Origin: Strigamia acuminata
Lineage: Eukaryota > Arthropoda > Chilopoda > Geophilomorpha > Linotaeniidae
Direction of reading: 5' to 3'
NCBI GenBank assembly: GCA_949358305.1
Contig: OX442319.1
Location: 6,822,001-6,886,000, forward strand
DNA length: 64,000 bases
Of this stretch, positions 61,804 through 64,000 are shown in pieces; positions within the stretch are counted from its first letter, which is position 1, and each line of letters begins with the position of its first letter. The notes beneath the pieces were generated by a model, which made no database searches, was not told where the DNA came from, and was given only the letters and a program-made list of their open reading frames with translations. The position numbers and the translations under genes are program-made.

Positions 61804-64000
61804 CGATGTTGCATGTCGAAGAATCGAACATTCAAACGAAAAACCATTAGAACCATAAAGAGAGAAGGGGTGTAGAGGGACTTTATATCTGATTGTGTGC
61901 ATGAAAGCACTGTCCTTGTAACATTAGCTAAGCTGACATGAACAGGTCCCGATATATCCCGCATTCGTTTTAACTCTAAACAACTACATCAAATAGGAGA
62001 GCTTTCCATTTTCGTCTAATCCCGAGGGGAAAAGCGATTTATTCATCTAAATGGCTTGAAACTCCCATTATCTAGTTCAACTGTTATGAAGGTCTAAGAG
62101 GTCAAGGTTTTCTATTCTATTTACTTCTTTATGTATTTTCTAACCCTAAAAGGACAACGTAACCCATAAGTGAACGCCGCAATGCGAAGGACTTATTTGC
62201 TAACTTCCAAACAGAAAGTCTTACAAAGCCATTACTTCACAAATTGAATCGTTTTTTCTGAAAATGTCCAGAACTCTCAAGATTCCCAGTGTTCAAAGGC
62301 GATTTCCGTTGGCTGCCTCTGAAGTAGAGCTTTCCGGAGGAAAAAGGAAAAAGGAAGTACTTATAACAGGAAAACTAATCTATCTCTTCTAGAGGAGAAC
62401 TTATTGAAAAACTTTCTCGTTCTGTTATTCTTATGTTAGATGCAAAGGATTTTTCTATTCAGTCAGGATTTAAGTATGGTATGGATTGATATTTAGGAAG
62501 CGACAGCATGTATTTTGGCACGCTCGGCGCCAAGGAGTAGATCCACTTTTCAGGAAATCTCCCGAAATAAAGTGGCGAACTTTTCTAATACTGAAACTGT
62601 CAGGAAAAAACACAACTAAAGGTTAGATAAGGAGGAAGGCTTTATTTTCTAAGATGCACCCAGCAGCAATGAATGTCTCAACAGATCGGCTCCTGTGGTT
62701 TTGACTAATGCCATAAATACTAACACCGACTGCGATATTTGACCAACACCTGAATTCGAATGTAATAGAAATTATAAATTCTTACGTCCAAACCTAATCT
62801 GCCCCCGATTTATTAAACTTGTTCTAACTGTAATATCCTGGAGAATAAGTATTTCTACTGTGAAGATCTTCTATGCTTTCAAAGAAATCGATCAGGAAAC
62901 TTCCGAAACTTGAAATCACTAAATTCTCGAGAGGAATTGTCTGTATTTTCTTTAATAAAGAGCTGTATATAAGGACTGGAAGAATAAACTAAACCATTTT
63001 CTATTTTCCTAAGTGACGAGAAAATCGGGTTCTTTTCTGTTGGTTCTGGGGTCTTTAATTCTCAATAAACTGGGATTCGCTCCTTTTCTCTACTGAACCT
63101 TTTTACTGTCACCTTGTTTCTTCGGCTGACTTTACACGGCTCTTCCCAAATTAACAACCTCTTCGGACCAACTTGCACCGGACTAATTCTCTAATTGATT
63201 GCTCTAAAAAATCCTTTCAGTTTAACTTTATGATCCCTTTTTATTCTATTAGCTGAGAGCTGATGATTGTTGCCTTTTCCTATTCTACAAGGAGGAAGAT
63301 GGATCTCTATCTTTAGGTTTGATGGACCGCTGTTAACCAACTAAAACCTTTTCTAAATTCTGTCTTCTGTATAGGGGGGAATTTTCTTCTTTAAAACTTT
63401 ATTATGCAACCTCGAGACTTTCCCGAGTTTCTCCCCTTTTTTTCTATCTCTCATTTTTTGAGGAGTGAATTCAGCGCGAAAGTTTCACGCGTCAATTATC
63501 CTCGCATTCTGCTAGTGAAACTCGACGGACCAACTGTTAACCGACTGAACCTCTTCTCACTTTTTCCGGTGAAGCTCGACGGACCAACTGTTAACCGACT
63601 GGACTTCTAAATTGCAAGCTTTCTAAATTAGACTGACCGTGCTGTTAACAGCTCAAAAGAGAAAGTTTCTTGCTACTAAAAGAACTTCCAAAAACCAATG
63701 TAATATTTTCTTCTTGTAGCTTGTTGCTTCGAAAATAAAGACAAAGGATCACGGAAAATTCCTGACGAACAACTTCTATTCCAAAATGGCCCTTTGCCAG
63801 AAAGGAAAACAATGTAAAGTTTTTACGTTCGTCTTTCTTATTCTGTACAATAAGATTTATCTCTCTTTGGTTTGATTTATTGCGAATCAACACCAACGGA
63901 ACTTATTGCGCTCTTTTTCTGCCTGAGGAAGTATCAATTTCGATCCAAGTGACCAATTGGGACCTCCCGCTAAGGCGATGCTGCATTTACAGACAATGAC
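61804..64000 (-). other. BEL-C interior, no recognisable gene, small tandem repeat
   Basis: No coding region is recognised. A 54-bp unit occurs twice at about 63515-63603 (CTCGACGGACCAACTGTTAA core), and weaker relatives (GGACC..CTGTTAACC) lie near 63325 and 63640. The rest is A/T-rich with no visible structure. Confidence 0.45.

Larger units (their letters stand above)
58424..64000 (-). mobile_element. BEL-C, minus-strand BEL-type element with non-coding interior (5' end outside window)
   Basis: A 3' LTR (58424-60172) is followed, reading leftward into it, by an interior that continues to the window edge. The bases next to the LTR (60173-60215) read on the minus strand as CTTTCTTTTTTGGTGGGAGCGA before TGTTGCGAGC. 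This closely parallels the BEL-A interior end, so the region is interior and not flank. The last 3.8 kb should hold RNase H and integrase, but neither is recognisable in any frame. The element is inserted in BEL-B after CCTTT, the probable target duplication. Confidence 0.75.

Overview
The window is eukaryotic DNA. Every element with coding capacity is an LTR retrotransposon, and I see no host gene with confidence. The families present (BEL/Pao and Ty1/copia), an animal-type initiator-Met primer site in the copia elements and an animal-type TK1 domain point to an invertebrate animal, probably an arthropod. The species cannot be named from the sequence. The layout is a heterochromatin-like nest of young elements around a 9.5 kb satellite array.

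Left part (1-43643). A BEL/Pao element, called E here, fills 1-5492. Its 5' LTR runs off the window. Its single ORF (1082-4099) is a BEL Gag and aspartic-protease region fused in frame to a complete TK1-type thymidine kinase, with no reverse transcriptase, RNase H or integrase. E sits in the 5' LTR of BEL-A copy 1 (5493-35566), which is broken twice more. BEL-D (7986-17407, minus strand, intact 1746-codon polyprotein, 5-bp duplication ACTCC) lies in its ORF. Copia-X (22133-35037, duplication ATAAT) lies in its 3' LTR. Copia-X is itself split by copia-Y (27011-33995, duplication TGTTT, intact Gag-Pol). Copia-X lacks reverse transcriptase and carries an integrase-like ORF whose two catalytic aspartates are replaced. 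BEL-A copy 1 is followed by a 517-bp partial LTR and BEL-A copy 2 (36084-43643), which has an uninterrupted 1757-aa Gag-Pol. The two copies are nearly identical, as in a recent tandem duplication.

Middle (43644-53130). About 68 satellite monomers of two types, 140 bp and about 147 bp, show higher-order structure, including a clear 979-bp seven-monomer unit.

Right part (53131-64000). BEL-B (53131-58423), a diverged relative of BEL-A, begins directly in satellite and is cut in its RT domain by the 3' LTR of a minus-strand element, BEL-C (58424 to beyond the window). The visible BEL-C interior has no recognisable coding sequence but holds a probable polyadenylated retrocopy ending at 61803.

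Working together: BEL-A copy 2 and BEL-D could supply reverse transcriptase and integrase. E and possibly C look like non-autonomous partners with matching ends, and copia-X looks like a non-autonomous relative of copia-Y. The outstanding item is the Gag-protease-thymidine kinase fusion in E, a retroelement that appears to carry its own dTMP-producing salvage enzyme.
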